Positions 51,568-60,395 of a DNA stretch of 64,000 nt are shown one piece after another; within the stretch, counting starts at the first letter, position 1; every line of letters begins with the position of its first letter. The DNA is taken from contig OY282377.1 in NCBI GenBank assembly GCA_958295785.1, forward strand, positions 4,776,896 to 4,840,895, given 5' to 3'. Below the pieces are notes generated by a model. The model searched no databases. It was not told the origin of the DNA and saw nothing but the letters and a program-made list of their open reading frames with translations. The position numbers were made by a program, and so were the translations under genes. Source of the stretch: an uncultured Latescibacterota bacterium. GTDB taxonomy: Bacteria; Latescibacterota; UBA2968.

Positions 51568-51570
51568 TAA

Positions 51571-52494
51571 GAAGCTCTAACATAAAGCGTTGACATGGTG
51601 TGAGAGGCCGATTTTCTTCTCAGCCCAACCCTTACAACGTCCATGCCCGGCATCTGCAACCGGGCGAGGAGGAACAAATGACCAAACCACTCGTGAGCGA
51701 TGAACTCTGGGAAAAGGTCCAACCCCTTTTGCCGGTTCCCAAGCCGAGACGATTCCGCTACCCCGGACGTAAGCGCATTGATGACCGCAAGGCGTTGACC
51801 GGCATTCTATTCGTCCTGAAGAGCGGCATCCCGTGGGAGCAGTTGCCCCAAGAGATGGGGTGTGGTTCCGGGATGACCTGCTGGCGCCGTCTGAAGGAGT
51901 GGCATGACGCCGGCGTGTGGGAGCGGCTTCATCATCTGCTGTTGTCCAAACTGCGAGCGGCCGATGGCCTGGACTGGTCTCGTGCCTGCGTGAACAGCGC
52001 CTCCCTGCGTGCGGTAGGCGCTGGGGGGAAAACCCGGCCCCAATCCCACAGACCGCCGCAAGCCCGGGCGTAAGCATCATGGGATCACCGATGCCAACGG
52101 GGTGCCTCTGGCCGCGATTGTGACCGGGGCGAACCGGCCAGATGTGACGCAATGGTTGCCATGGGTGGACGCTGTGCCCGCGGTCAGAGGCAAACGCGGT
52201 CGTCCGCGCCGCAGACCCCAACGGCTGTATGCAGACCGTGCCTATGACTCGAAGGCATGCCGGAAGGCCCTGCGTGCGCGCCACATCTGGCCGGTGATCG
52301 CCCGGCGGGGTACAGCGCATGGCAGCGGGTTGGGCGTGTACCGGTGGGGCGTTGAGCGGACGCTGGCCTGGCTCCGTCAGTTCCGCAGCCTGCGGGTGCG
52401 CGACGAACGCAGAGCGGACATCCATGCGGCGTTCCTCTCCATAGGCTGTTCACTCCTCTGTTTCAGACGCTTGATTTCTTTATGTTAGGGCTTC
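51571..52494 (+). mobile_element. IS5-like insertion sequence, copy 2
   Basis: 924 bp, inverted repeats GAAGCTCTAACA (left) and TGTTAGGGCTTC (right). It sits just after a MITE and ends 30 bases before the DUF2723 gene. It is longer than copy 1 (895 bp) because it keeps the VPLAAIVTGANRPD region. Confidence 0.84.
51678..52488 (+). pseudogene. IS5-like transposase, two frames and Asp-to-Asn change
   Basis: The first part (TKPLVSDELWEKVQPLLPVPKP ... LTGILFVLKSGIPWEQLPQEMG ... WSRACVNSASLRAVG) runs to 52073. The second (PLAAIVTGANRPDVTQ ... RRRPQRLYADRAYDSKACRK ... VERTLAWLRQFRSL) runs to 52488. They are in different frames; a shift near the GGGGGGAAAACCC run at 52022-52034 would join them, which could be programmed as in several IS5-group elements. 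The first catalytic Asp is replaced: CVNSAS here, CVDSAS in copy 1. This change alone should abolish activity. Confidence 0.8.
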
Positions 52495-52523
52495 TAAGGG
52501 CCTATACTTGTGAGCAGAATTTT

Positions 52524-54878
52524 ATGACTGTCTTTGCAAAGCGCGCCAACATCGTCGCTGGTCTGGTCTTTTTGATTACGACCGTTGTCTATCTCTCGAC
52601 GCTAGCCCCTACGGTTGCATTTTGGGACTGCGGCGAGTTCATTACCACGTCTTATAGATTGGGCGTTCCCCATCCCCCCGGCGCGCCGTTTTACACTTTG
52701 CTCGGGCGCATTTTTTCTATGTTGCCGTTTGGGGAAATCGCTTTCCGCGTGAATCTCTTGTCGGCGGCGTCTGGCATTGCCACGGTTGTTCTCATTTATT
52801 TGTGTACGGTCCGGTTGCTCTCCACATGGCTCGACCGCGAAAACACGGCCCAACAAATCGCCATCATAGTAGGTGGCGCGGTGGCCGCCCTCAGCACGGC
52901 TTTTTCTTTTTCTTTTTGGAACAACGCCATTGAAGCCGAAGTGTACGGCTTGTCGATGTGCATTACGTTGCTGGCGGTTTGGGTCGCCCTGCGCTGGGAT
53001 GACGCGCACAAAGATCACAACAGCGACCGCCTCTTGATCTTTATCGCCTATCTTTTTGGCCTGGGCGCGGGGGTGCATCTGCAGTGTTTGCTCACCATTC
53101 CCGGCATTCTCATTTTGCTTTTCACTGATTTGATGGAAGACCGCCCGCTCAAGTATCAGGTGCTCGTGGTCGCGGGTCTCGTTCTCTATCCCTTTTTGGC
53201 GATTGTCTGTCACGTCTCGGTGGCCGCGCTTCTTGCTGGTGGCATCATTATCGGGTTGCTCATTCTTAGGCCCGCATGGCGCAATCCCCAATTCTGGTTT
53301 TGGGGCATCCTCATCGGTGGGCTGGGTTTTTCCACGTACTTCGCCCTTTTTATTCGGTCGGGACTCAATCCCATGATCGACATGAACGACCCCGAAACAT
53401 GGGAGAATTTCAAAGCATTTCTCGCGCGGCAGCAATACGGCATCCATGCTGTTTTTCCGCGCCGCGGCGAACCGTGGGCTTTTCAGTTTAATATTCACAT
53501 CAAATACTTTCTCCAACAGTTTCCGTTTTTCGATGACATTTCCGCACAATTTCGCCGCGCCGTAGATGTGTACATCAGCCCATACGAGACCATTCGCTAT
53601 TCTTTGATCACGCTCGCGCTCGGCATTGGCGGGGCCGTGTATCACTTGCGTAAGGATTGGAAACGCTTTGCTTCCCTTTTTGCGATGTTTGCCCTGATGG
53701 GCGCGGGGCTCGTGCTCTATCTCAATATGCCCGACCCCGAACCCCGCGAGCGCGAATACATTTTTGTGGGGGCGTACACGTTTTTTGGGATTTGGATGGG
53801 CATCGGCGCGGCGGGTCTCATCGCTTGGGTGAAGACGACGGCGTTGGCAATACCCACGGCACTTTGCGCGTTGCTCGTGCCCACGGGTATTTTGATCGAG
53901 AATTATCACGTCCACGACCGCACGGGCGACTTTGTGTCTTATGATTATGCCCACAATATCATGGCGACCTGTGAAGAAAATGCCATTTTGTTCACCAATG
54001 GCGACAACGACACCTATCCGCTTTGGTTTTTGCAGGGCGTTGAGGCCGTGCGAAATGATATTCAAATCGTCAATCTCAGCCTGATCAAGACCTCGTGGTA
54101 CGTCAAGCAAATAAAAAGGCTCGGTGTTGAAGTGGGGCTTACGGATGATCAGATTGATAATTATCTCACGGGCCTTCCATGGGAAGATGACAGACGCATG
54201 GAGGTCGCAGGGCTTGCACTTGAGGCAGGGGATATTCCCACTGCCGAGTATTACATCGGCAGTGGCAGCCGCCAGACGATTCGCGTCGTTGAGCCCCACA
54301 CTTGGATGATATGGCGCGTGTTGGAAAATAACTGGCACAATCGGCCCATCTACTTTGCCGTGACCGTGCCGAATAGCAATATGGCGGGTTTGAAGCCCTA
54401 TTTGTCTATGGAGGGGATGGCCTATAAACTGGTCAAAACCCGCGGCGATGGGCAGTTTGACAGAGAGAAAACCAGACGCAATTTGCTCGAGGTCTATCGC
54501 TATACCGGCGTGGCGGACAGCACGGTTCACAAAGACCCGGTTGCGCGCCGCTTGCTCGGCAATTATCTGATTCTCTTTGATGGCCTCGTTCGCGCTTATA
54601 TGCAAACGGGCAGGTACAAAAGTGCTTATGATATTCTCATTGAACTCGAAAAGCGCGTGCCGCCCTACGCGCTTGACGTACCCGATGTATGGCAACAATT
54701 GGCCGGCAGACACTACCGCGACTTGGCCCTCTTATTTGCCGAATCGGACGACACAGCCCTTGCGATCTCCTCGCTTGAAAATCTGCTCAGACTGGGCCCA
54801 CCCATAGAAAATCCCGAAGACATACACGCGCTCATAGACAAGTGGAAGTCGAGGACGCAGGAGGATATACCTCGGTAA
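52524..54878 (+). CDS. DUF2723 membrane protein, O-mannosyltransferase-like
   Basis: A 784-residue membrane protein with ~10 transmembrane helices. LAPTVAFWDCGEFITTSYRLGVPHPPGAPFYTLLGRIFS near residues 24-62 is the DUF2723 signature with the acidic loop found in GT-C glycosyltransferases such as TMEM260 and PMT relatives. A later periplasmic part (residues ~465-784) includes ILFTNGDNDTYPLWFLQGVE and TPR-like helices. It probably moves a lipid-linked sugar to proteins or a polymer. The start at 52524 is weak (no clear ribosome-binding site) because the IS5-like element ends 30 bases upstream and has likely replaced native control sequences. Confidence 0.87.
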   Translation: MTVFAKRANIVAGLVFLITTVVYLSTLAPTVAFWDCGEFITTSYRLGVPHPPGAPFYTLLGRIFSMLPFGEIAFRVNLLSAASGIATVVLIYLCTVRLLSTWLDRENTAQQIAIIVGGAVAALSTAFSFSFWNNAIEAEVYGLSMCITLLAVWVALRWDDAHKDHNSDRLLIFIAYLFGLGAGVHLQCLLTIPGILILLFTDLMEDRPLKYQVLVVAGLVLYPFLAIVCHVSVAALLAGGIIIGLLILRPAWRNPQFWFWGILIGGLGFSTYFALFIRSGLNPMIDMNDPETWENFKAFLARQQYGIHAVFPRRGEPWAFQFNIHIKYFLQQFPFFDDISAQFRRAVDVYISPYETIRYSLITLALGIGGAVYHLRKDWKRFASLFAMFALMGAGLVLYLNMPDPEPREREYIFVGAYTFFGIWMGIGAAGLIAWVKTTALAIPTALCALLVPTGILIENYHVHDRTGDFVSYDYAHNIMATCEENAILFTNGDNDTYPLWFLQGVEAVRNDIQIVNLSLIKTSWYVKQIKRLGVEVGLTDDQIDNYLTGLPWEDDRRMEVAGLALEAGDIPTAEYYIGSGSRQTIRVVEPHTWMIWRVLENNWHNRPIYFAVTVPNSNMAGLKPYLSMEGMAYKLVKTRGDGQFDREKTRRNLLEVYRYTGVADSTVHKDPVARRLLGNYLILFDGLVRAYMQTGRYKSAYDILIELEKRVPPYALDVPDVWQQLAGRHYRDLALLFAESDDTALAISSLENLLRLGPPIENPEDIHALIDKWKSRTQEDIPR

Positions 54879-54881
54879 TAC

Positions 54882-55345
54882 CAATTTGATTTTAAGTTGT
54901 CCGTATCCTGCTCCTATCAGGGAGGAATGAGGAATGAGGAACAGACGTTCCGTAGCACTCAGGCGTTGCTCGTCTAAAGCGTTTGGTTCTGCCTCCTTGT
55001 GGGTTGCCTTTGATGCGTTGGCTACGCCTGTGCCTACGGCGTGCGGCGTCAAACGCTCAAATTATTCGCGTTTTCATCCTTTTTTTCAACAGCAAAAAAA
55101 GTAGGCGAGCGGGGTACAACTGCCTTAGCAGTTCAAAAATGCCGCTCTCATGCGCCGAGGGGCTGGCACAGCGCAAAACGCTTTTGTAATAGGACGACAT
55201 GCGTTGGCCTGCAAAGTGGGTTGCCCAATGAACGTGGGTTGCGAGATGGACTTGCGCGCTGTGCGTGATGGCTTTATCGGATGGTCTTTTGGGATGGCCT
55301 TGTTGCAATGGCTTCTCTGAATGACTGCATAACGTCAAGGGGATC
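54882..55345 (+). repeat. ~430-bp dispersed non-coding repeat, copy 3
   Basis: Starts three bases after the DUF2723 stop. It carries both the GTCAAACGCTCAAATTATTC stretch of copy 1 and the GCGGGGTACAACTGCCTTAG hairpin of copy 2, so it is the most complete version. It ends GAATGACTGCATAACGTCAAGG, like copy 1. Confidence 0.75.
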
Positions 55346-55454
55346 AATGGCTTGATCTTACGAGAGCCATTCGATTATACAAAGTGGCAACGACCTCTCT
55401 GGCGCGATAGAAATGTCGCTGAAATAAGCAAATCGGCGATGGAGTCGCGGAGCG

Positions 55455-55637
55455 TGCAAAAAAAATAAATCAACCCTTTTCAAAGCCTGCGATGAAACAG
55501 TAAAGGCGGCCATGGCAAAACCATGACCGCCTCTAAGAATCTGCGGAGCGGGATACAACTGGCCGCTTTTCAGGCCAGTTCATCTGCGAATCAGTGGAAC
55601 GGGGTACAACTGCCTCAGCAGTTCATCGAAACGCGCA
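55455..55637 (+). repeat. Left 183-bp direct repeat
   Basis: Matches 59292-59474 with four mismatches and no gaps. It contains a hairpin (AGGCGGCCATGG/CCATGACCGCCT), an AACTGGCC/GGCCAGTT hairpin and an AACTGC/GCAGTT hairpin of the dispersed family. With its partner it encloses the type III scar and the methyltransferase/GHKL module. Confidence 0.9.
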
Positions 55638-55665
55638 GGGGTTGGGCGGGGACTGACCACTGCTT

Positions 55666-56114
55666 CTAATATTGACCGTTCAGCCGCGCCGATATTTCCG
55701 CAAATTCGCGTTCGCTGAATACCAACTGAAAGATGCTTTGGGCCGACCCCTCGCACACCTTCATCGCGCCGGCGGTGTTGAACGCGCCTTCGAGCGTTTG
55801 CAATACTTTCTCCTTGTACTCGGTGTCCGGGTTGCCGCGCAGGTGTTCGCCCTTGGTCTCGAAGATCAGCAGTTGCGGCACTCCGGCAATCTCGCCGGCC
55901 TGTACGGCGGGTCAATGTAGATGCACTTGACGCGGTTGGCGTAGCGGGGTAGCAGTGCTTTGAGGGCGTGGAGGTTGTCGCCGTGGATGACGAGGTTATC
56001 GTCAGTGCCGCACGAGTTGCAAGATCGGCTTGCGTCCGCTTCAATGGGGCGGTAAGGCACAGTGAGATGGTGGGCGTAGATATGTTGCTTGCCTTTGAAG
56101 TCGAGGGTCGGCAT
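55666..56114 (-). pseudogene. Remnant of a type III restriction-modification locus (mod'-'res deletion junction)
   Basis: The first ~71 codons from 56114 (PTLDFKGKQHIYAHHLTVPY ... DDNLVIHGDNLHALKALLPRYANRVKCIYIDPPY) are the N-terminus of a type III/adenine methyltransferase, ending at its catalytic DPPY. Directly after this, near 55901, another frame reads PAGEIAGVPQLLIFETKGEHLRGNPDTEYKE...LVFSEREF to 55666, which is the C-terminal end of a restriction subunit (Res), with its ETKG nuclease-like segment. A deletion has removed the rest of mod and most of res, joining the ends out of frame. Confidence 0.8.
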
Positions 56115-56168
56115 GGGGAAAACCTTTGGCGTGGAGGGAAGGATAGAGAAATCAGGGCGTGTTTTTAT

Positions 56169-58148
56169 TTAAAATGCAGGGTCATCATAAGTTTCAATCT
56201 CATCCAAAAGTTTTTTGATCCGACCTTTCTCTTTGCTCTTTTCGAGGTACTGTTGGTAGCTCGCTTCTGCATCGCGGATGAGTTGTTGGTAGGTAATCAC
56301 GCGGATATGTTTTGCTTCCAAAGCATTTTCCGATTCTTGTCGCGTTTCTGCATCCTCCCAATCACTGAGTTCTTTTCCCACCAGACAGACCGCTTCAATA
56401 GCCCCAGCCTCCTTAGCTACACGTAACTGTTTCCTCAATGCCCTTATGTACTTATCAACTTGCCCCATAAGGCTATAGGTTGAATTGGGAGCAGACCCTC
56501 TTTTCAGTTCAATAATCACATGCTTGCCCGACGTTTTCTTGTATCGAATATCCAGACGCCCCTGCTTTTCTTCCTTGCTCAATTTATCGGAAATTTTATC
56601 AAAGCTGGTCGTAACAGACCGCTCTAAGGTGGGCGTTTCCGTCGCCCTATCCCACGATGGGTCCAGCAACCAGAGATGGTTGTAAATATGCTGTTGGATG
56701 ATCTTTTCCAGCACATTCTCGTCAATATCAGCAGATAACTTTTTAATGACATCCAAGCGACCTTCGGTGATTTCATAATACCACGATGCTTCTATATCGT
56801 CCAACTCGGAAAAGAGTTTTACGGTAGCCTCGAGATTATTGATATCGAGTTGATCCAGTTCGTTTAGCTTTTTTTTATAACGCAGACGCTCAAACGCCAA
56901 TACGCCATACTTATACAGCGTCTTTCTGTGTTCATCGTCGGTTGCGATTTGGTTAATTCTGCCGAATAATTCTTTGGCCGCGGTTTTCGTATCTCCCTTC
57001 AACGACTCGTACCACTCCTCAATCGCGGGGATTTCACAGGCTTTCTTCGCCCCTTCTTCATTCTTCAGTTTTGCCCGTTCTCTTGCCAAATATTTCAGTT
57101 CCCGTTCGACAAATTTTCGCAGTTGCACAAATCGCTCGTCGCTCTGGATAAAATCCTGCCTGCTGGATGTGGCAATGTCCTCTTGCTCGGTTAAGTCCAA
57201 GAAGTCCGTCTCCAATTCGCCGATGATGTACTTTGTATATAGCCCACCCTCTCGGTATGAATCCAAGATGTCTTCCAATGCCACCTTTCCTCGGGCGAGA
57301 ATGGATATTTTGTTCAGATTATCTGCGCCCTCTTCCTCTTGCAATGATCCCGATTTTTCCACCAAGCCAATCCAGCCGCGCACAGCATGTCGCTTTTGCT
57401 CATCTATTGTATTTTTCGGACGTGGAACGACATATTTCTCATCGTGCTTAAATTTAGACTTGTCGAAGTTGCCATAGACCAATGCGTATTCCAGTTTTCC
57501 GAAATAATTCCTGTCCCTTAGCGTTATCTCGCTGCCATTGACGAGCACTTGAAAGCCGTCGCCAATAACCGAAAAGCGGCGTGCCACGCGCTGGCGCAGA
57601 TATCGATCCAGCGATGCGTTCACCCGTTTCTTGAGATCAGACAGAACGATTGCCGTGCCAGAACGCCCAAGAACGATTGCCTCCGGCACAGAGATGGCAG
57701 GAGGATGATATTTCTGTTTTGTTTCTATGGCTTTCTGGATTTCTGCGACCTCTAACTCAATTGCAAGAGGGGCGGCATTTTCTTTTTTTGTGAAGACTTG
57801 GACTTTTCGGGCAATAGACAAGACAGACAACTTGCCGATGCCCTTTCGCCCCATAACGGGTCGTCCCTTACCCGGCGTAAGATCCCCACTTTCTTTTGTT
57901 CTGCGTTGATACCCAACGACCAAAAATTTGTCGCGCAAATCGGCGTCATTCATCCCGCAACCATTGTCCTGAATGACGATCTGCTTACCCTCATCCGGTT
58001 CTTTTACAGATACATCCACCCGAGCGGCATCGGCATCCCAAGCGTTGGCGATCAGTTCGGCCAACACAGCGGGGACGTTGCTATACAGGTTCAATCCCAA
58101 ATGGTTGAGCACATTCAGGTCAATGTCCAAAGAGTATTCTTTAGGCAT
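56169..58148 (-). CDS. GHKL ATPase fused to a C-terminal PD-(D/E)xK-like nuclease
   Basis: A 659-residue protein. Residues 1-200 are a GHKL ATPase: N box VLAELIANAWDADA, G1 VIQDNGCGMND, G2 RPVMGRKGIGKLSVLSIA. A middle helical region (~330-460) is followed by a C-terminal domain with GRLDIRYKKTSGKHVIIELKRG near residues 535-556, a D...E-x-K nuclease pattern. Proteins with this MutL/MORC-like plus nuclease plan are known from restriction loci with C5 methyltransferases, where the ATPase may recognise or clamp DNA. It overlaps the methyltransferase gene by eight bases, so the two are coupled. It is more AT-rich than host genes. Confidence 0.82.
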   Translation of the reverse strand: MPKEYSLDIDLNVLNHLGLNLYSNVPAVLAELIANAWDADAARVDVSVKEPDEGKQIVIQDNGCGMNDADLRDKFLVVGYQRRTKESGDLTPGKGRPVMGRKGIGKLSVLSIARKVQVFTKKENAAPLAIELEVAEIQKAIETKQKYHPPAISVPEAIVLGRSGTAIVLSDLKKRVNASLDRYLRQRVARRFSVIGDGFQVLVNGSEITLRDRNYFGKLEYALVYGNFDKSKFKHDEKYVVPRPKNTIDEQKRHAVRGWIGLVEKSGSLQEEEGADNLNKISILARGKVALEDILDSYREGGLYTKYIIGELETDFLDLTEQEDIATSSRQDFIQSDERFVQLRKFVERELKYLARERAKLKNEEGAKKACEIPAIEEWYESLKGDTKTAAKELFGRINQIATDDEHRKTLYKYGVLAFERLRYKKKLNELDQLDINNLEATVKLFSELDDIEASWYYEITEGRLDVIKKLSADIDENVLEKIIQQHIYNHLWLLDPSWDRATETPTLERSVTTSFDKISDKLSKEEKQGRLDIRYKKTSGKHVIIELKRGSAPNSTYSLMGQVDKYIRALRKQLRVAKEAGAIEAVCLVGKELSDWEDAETRQESENALEAKHIRVITYQQLIRDAEASYQQYLEKSKEKGRIKKLLDEIETYDDPAF

Positions 58149-59202
58149 TCTTTTCCCTCTTTCGCAGATGGTCTATAATCGTTTTGCCAATCGCAACCCC
58201 CAAAGATGGCGGAACCGCGTTGCCGATTTGACGGCCAATTTTCGAGAAGGACGCTTTCTCGCCCGGTGCGATAAACTGATATTCTTCGGGAAAGGTTTGG
58301 AGGATCGCGCCTTCCCGAAAGCTCAAGGCCCTGTCTTGTTCGGGATGCCCATAGCGTCCGGTGCCATAGCGATAGAACTGCGTGGTCAGCGTCGGCGCGA
58401 GCTTGTCCCACTGCATACGGCCATAGACGCTTCCATAGGTCGAGCCGCTGTCCTTTTTGTAACAATTGGGCAATAATTCCGCCGGCCAATCGCGCCAACT
58501 CCCCCCAGGCTTTGACGCTCGGATGCGTTTTAGGTTGATCGGTGCTAATTGAGAGCAAACATGCAGGGGATCGGTCGCGCTTGATTGCCCCGGCTCGAGA
58601 TGCTCTAAGTGCCCGATTACCTGTCTTACTGTTGGGTGGCTATGGGTTGTGGGGTTCGGCATATCAATCTGTCCCAACAAAGACGCCAGCATAACCAAAC
58701 GGGAGCGACTTTGCGGAACGCCGAACTGGGCACAGGATAGAACGCCATCAGAGACTTTATACCCCACATCGGTCAACTCGCGCTTAAATTTATCGTAAAT
58801 AGATTTACCCATGAGTTGGGGCACATTTTCCATTGAAACGATCTCTGGCCGACCCTCGAGGATTACTCGCAGAAATTCATCGATCAGATTCCATCTCGCA
58901 TCCGCTTGATAAGACCTCAATTTCGTATGGCTAGAGAACGGCTGACAAGGCGCGCAACCGACCAGTACGCGATATTCCGCATCACTAAAATAGGTTGCAA
59001 CATCCGCAAAAGAGATTTCCCGAATATCCGCTTCAATAAAAGTCGCCTCGCAGTTTTTTTTATAGGCGAAACGGCACGAACCATCAATGTCCAGCCCCGC
59101 GTTGACCGAGATGCCAGCCCGCTGCAACCCATAGGTCAAGCCGCCAATGCTGCAAAACATATCGAACACTTGTGCATTGGGTCGATTGTGTAATTTGTCC
59201 AT
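58141..59202 (-). CDS. DNA (cytosine-5-)-methyltransferase
   Basis: A 353-residue C5 methyltransferase. Motif I is FDMFCSIGGLTYGL, motif IV GCAPCQPFS with the catalytic Cys, motif VI SMENVPQL, motif VIII QSRSRLVML and motif X RQIGNAVPPSLG. The target-recognition region (~residues 210-300) includes PGGSWRDWPAEL. The ATG at 59202 follows GGAGGTGG; a start at 59310 is not needed. The following coupled gene is the GHKL-nuclease fusion, so this is the modification half of a restriction-like pair. The recognition site cannot be deduced. Confidence 0.93.
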   Translation of the reverse strand: MDKLHNRPNAQVFDMFCSIGGLTYGLQRAGISVNAGLDIDGSCRFAYKKNCEATFIEADIREISFADVATYFSDAEYRVLVGCAPCQPFSSHTKLRSYQADARWNLIDEFLRVILEGRPEIVSMENVPQLMGKSIYDKFKRELTDVGYKVSDGVLSCAQFGVPQSRSRLVMLASLLGQIDMPNPTTHSHPTVRQVIGHLEHLEPGQSSATDPLHVCSQLAPINLKRIRASKPGGSWRDWPAELLPNCYKKDSGSTYGSVYGRMQWDKLAPTLTTQFYRYGTGRYGHPEQDRALSFREGAILQTFPEEYQFIAPGEKASFSKIGRQIGNAVPPSLGVAIGKTIIDHLRKREKNA

Positions 59203-59291
59203 ACAACCACCTCCAAAGTATATGCTGAAGAAGGAAGGATGGTTAGGGGGTAGGGTCCCGATAATCTTAAAACAGCTTTTTAAATCTACGA

Positions 59292-59474
59292 TGCAAAAAA
59301 AATAAATCAACCCTTTTCAAAGCCTGCGATGAAACAGTAAAGGCGGCCATGGCAAAACCATGACCGCCTCTAAGAATCTACGGAGCGGGGTACAACTGAC
59401 CGCTTTTCAGGCCAATTCATCTGCGAATCAGTGGAACGGGGTACAACTGCCTCAGCAGTTCATCGAAACGCGCA
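59292..59474 (+). repeat. Right 183-bp direct repeat
   Basis: Same sequence as 55455-55637 but for four substitutions (at the CTGCGG/CTACGG, GGGATA/GGGGTA, TGGCCG/TGACCG and CCAGTT/CCAATT positions). It lies between the methyltransferase promoter region and the sigma-factor gene. Confidence 0.9.
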
Positions 59475-59534
59475 ACGGTTGGGGTTGGGTGGCCTTCTCC
59501 CGTCTCCCTTTGGGCCAGGCCATCTATTTGTCTA

Positions 59535-60395
59535 TCAGACCAAATCCTCCACTTTTCCCCCCGGCACTTCGCGCCGAAAATATCGCTGGAGCTTGAACAG
59601 CGCGCGGTTGCGAATCTGGCGAATGCGTTCTCGGGTTAGGCCCAAAGAGCGACCAATTTCGCTCAGGTTCCTGCGCTCATCGCCATCGAGCCCAAAATAG
59701 GCGCGGATGACATCGGCCTCGCGCTGTTTAAGCGCGGCGAGAGACCGAGACACCCGTTCGGCCTGATCGCGTGCCATAACCAGTTGATCGGGATCTTCTG
59801 CTTCGGCCTCGATCAAATTTATGAGCGACTGCTCGCCTTCCGCGTCTATGGGCATCGAGAGCGACAGATCTGGGCGCACACAGCGCAAGGCCCGCTCTGC
59901 GCGCTTGAGGCTGATCTGCATATCGCTGGCGACTTCGTCCAGCGTGGGCACGCGGCCCAACTCTTGGCTCATCTGCCCCCAGCGACGCGCCATGCGATCC
60001 ATATCTTCCTGGCGATTTGCGGGCATCGCCACGGCTGATGTGCGCTTGAGCGCGTTGAGAATGCCCTGCCGAATCCACCAAACGGCATAGCTGATGAACT
60101 TAAACCCGCGTTTTTCATCAAATCGCTTGAGGGCTTCCATCAGCCCGATATTGCCCTCGGCGATCAAATCGGCGAGGGGCACGCCCCGGCCCTGATACTC
60201 GAGTGCAACGCTAACGACAAAACGCAAGTTTGACGTGATGATCTTGTCGGTCGCCGCTCGGTCGCCTTTTTTTGCTTTGCACAGGGTTTGTTGTTCTTCT
60301 TCTCGGCTCAATGGCGGATACTTGCGAAGTTCCCTCAGATAGCTCTGAATCGAAGCATCGCCCGCGCCCCGCGTTTCTGTTTTCATATCTTCCAT
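59535..60395 (-). CDS. Sigma-70 family factor, second in window
   Basis: About 286 residues. Region 1.2 is DASIQSYLRELRKYPPLSREEEQ, region 2 [63 protein letters not shown], and region 4 ADVIRAYFGLDGDERRNLSEIGRSLGLTRERIRQIRNRALFKLQ. It is more diverged in regions 3 and 4 than the 46875 factor, as in alternative or group-2 factors. The ATG at 60395 has GGGAG about six bases upstream; ATGs at 60446 and 60482 would add a charged tail. It is read away from the window's right part toward the methyltransferase module. Confidence 0.87.
   Translation of the reverse strand: MEDMKTETRGAGDASIQSYLRELRKYPPLSREEEQQTLCKAKKGDRAATDKIITSNLRFVVSVALEYQGRGVPLADLIAEGNIGLMEALKRFDEKRGFKFISYAVWWIRQGILNALKRTSAVAMPANRQEDMDRMARRWGQMSQELGRVPTLDEVASDMQISLKRAERALRCVRPDLSLSMPIDAEGEQSLINLIEAEAEDPDQLVMARDQAERVSRSLAALKQREADVIRAYFGLDGDERRNLSEIGRSLGLTRERIRQIRNRALFKLQRYFRREVPGGKVEDLV

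Noticed and set aside
52602-54713. A 703-codon leftward frame opposite the DUF2723 gene
   Set aside because: The plus strand encodes a membrane protein with a clear DUF2723 signature; the antisense frame shows no known motif and is typical of GC-rich codon bias.
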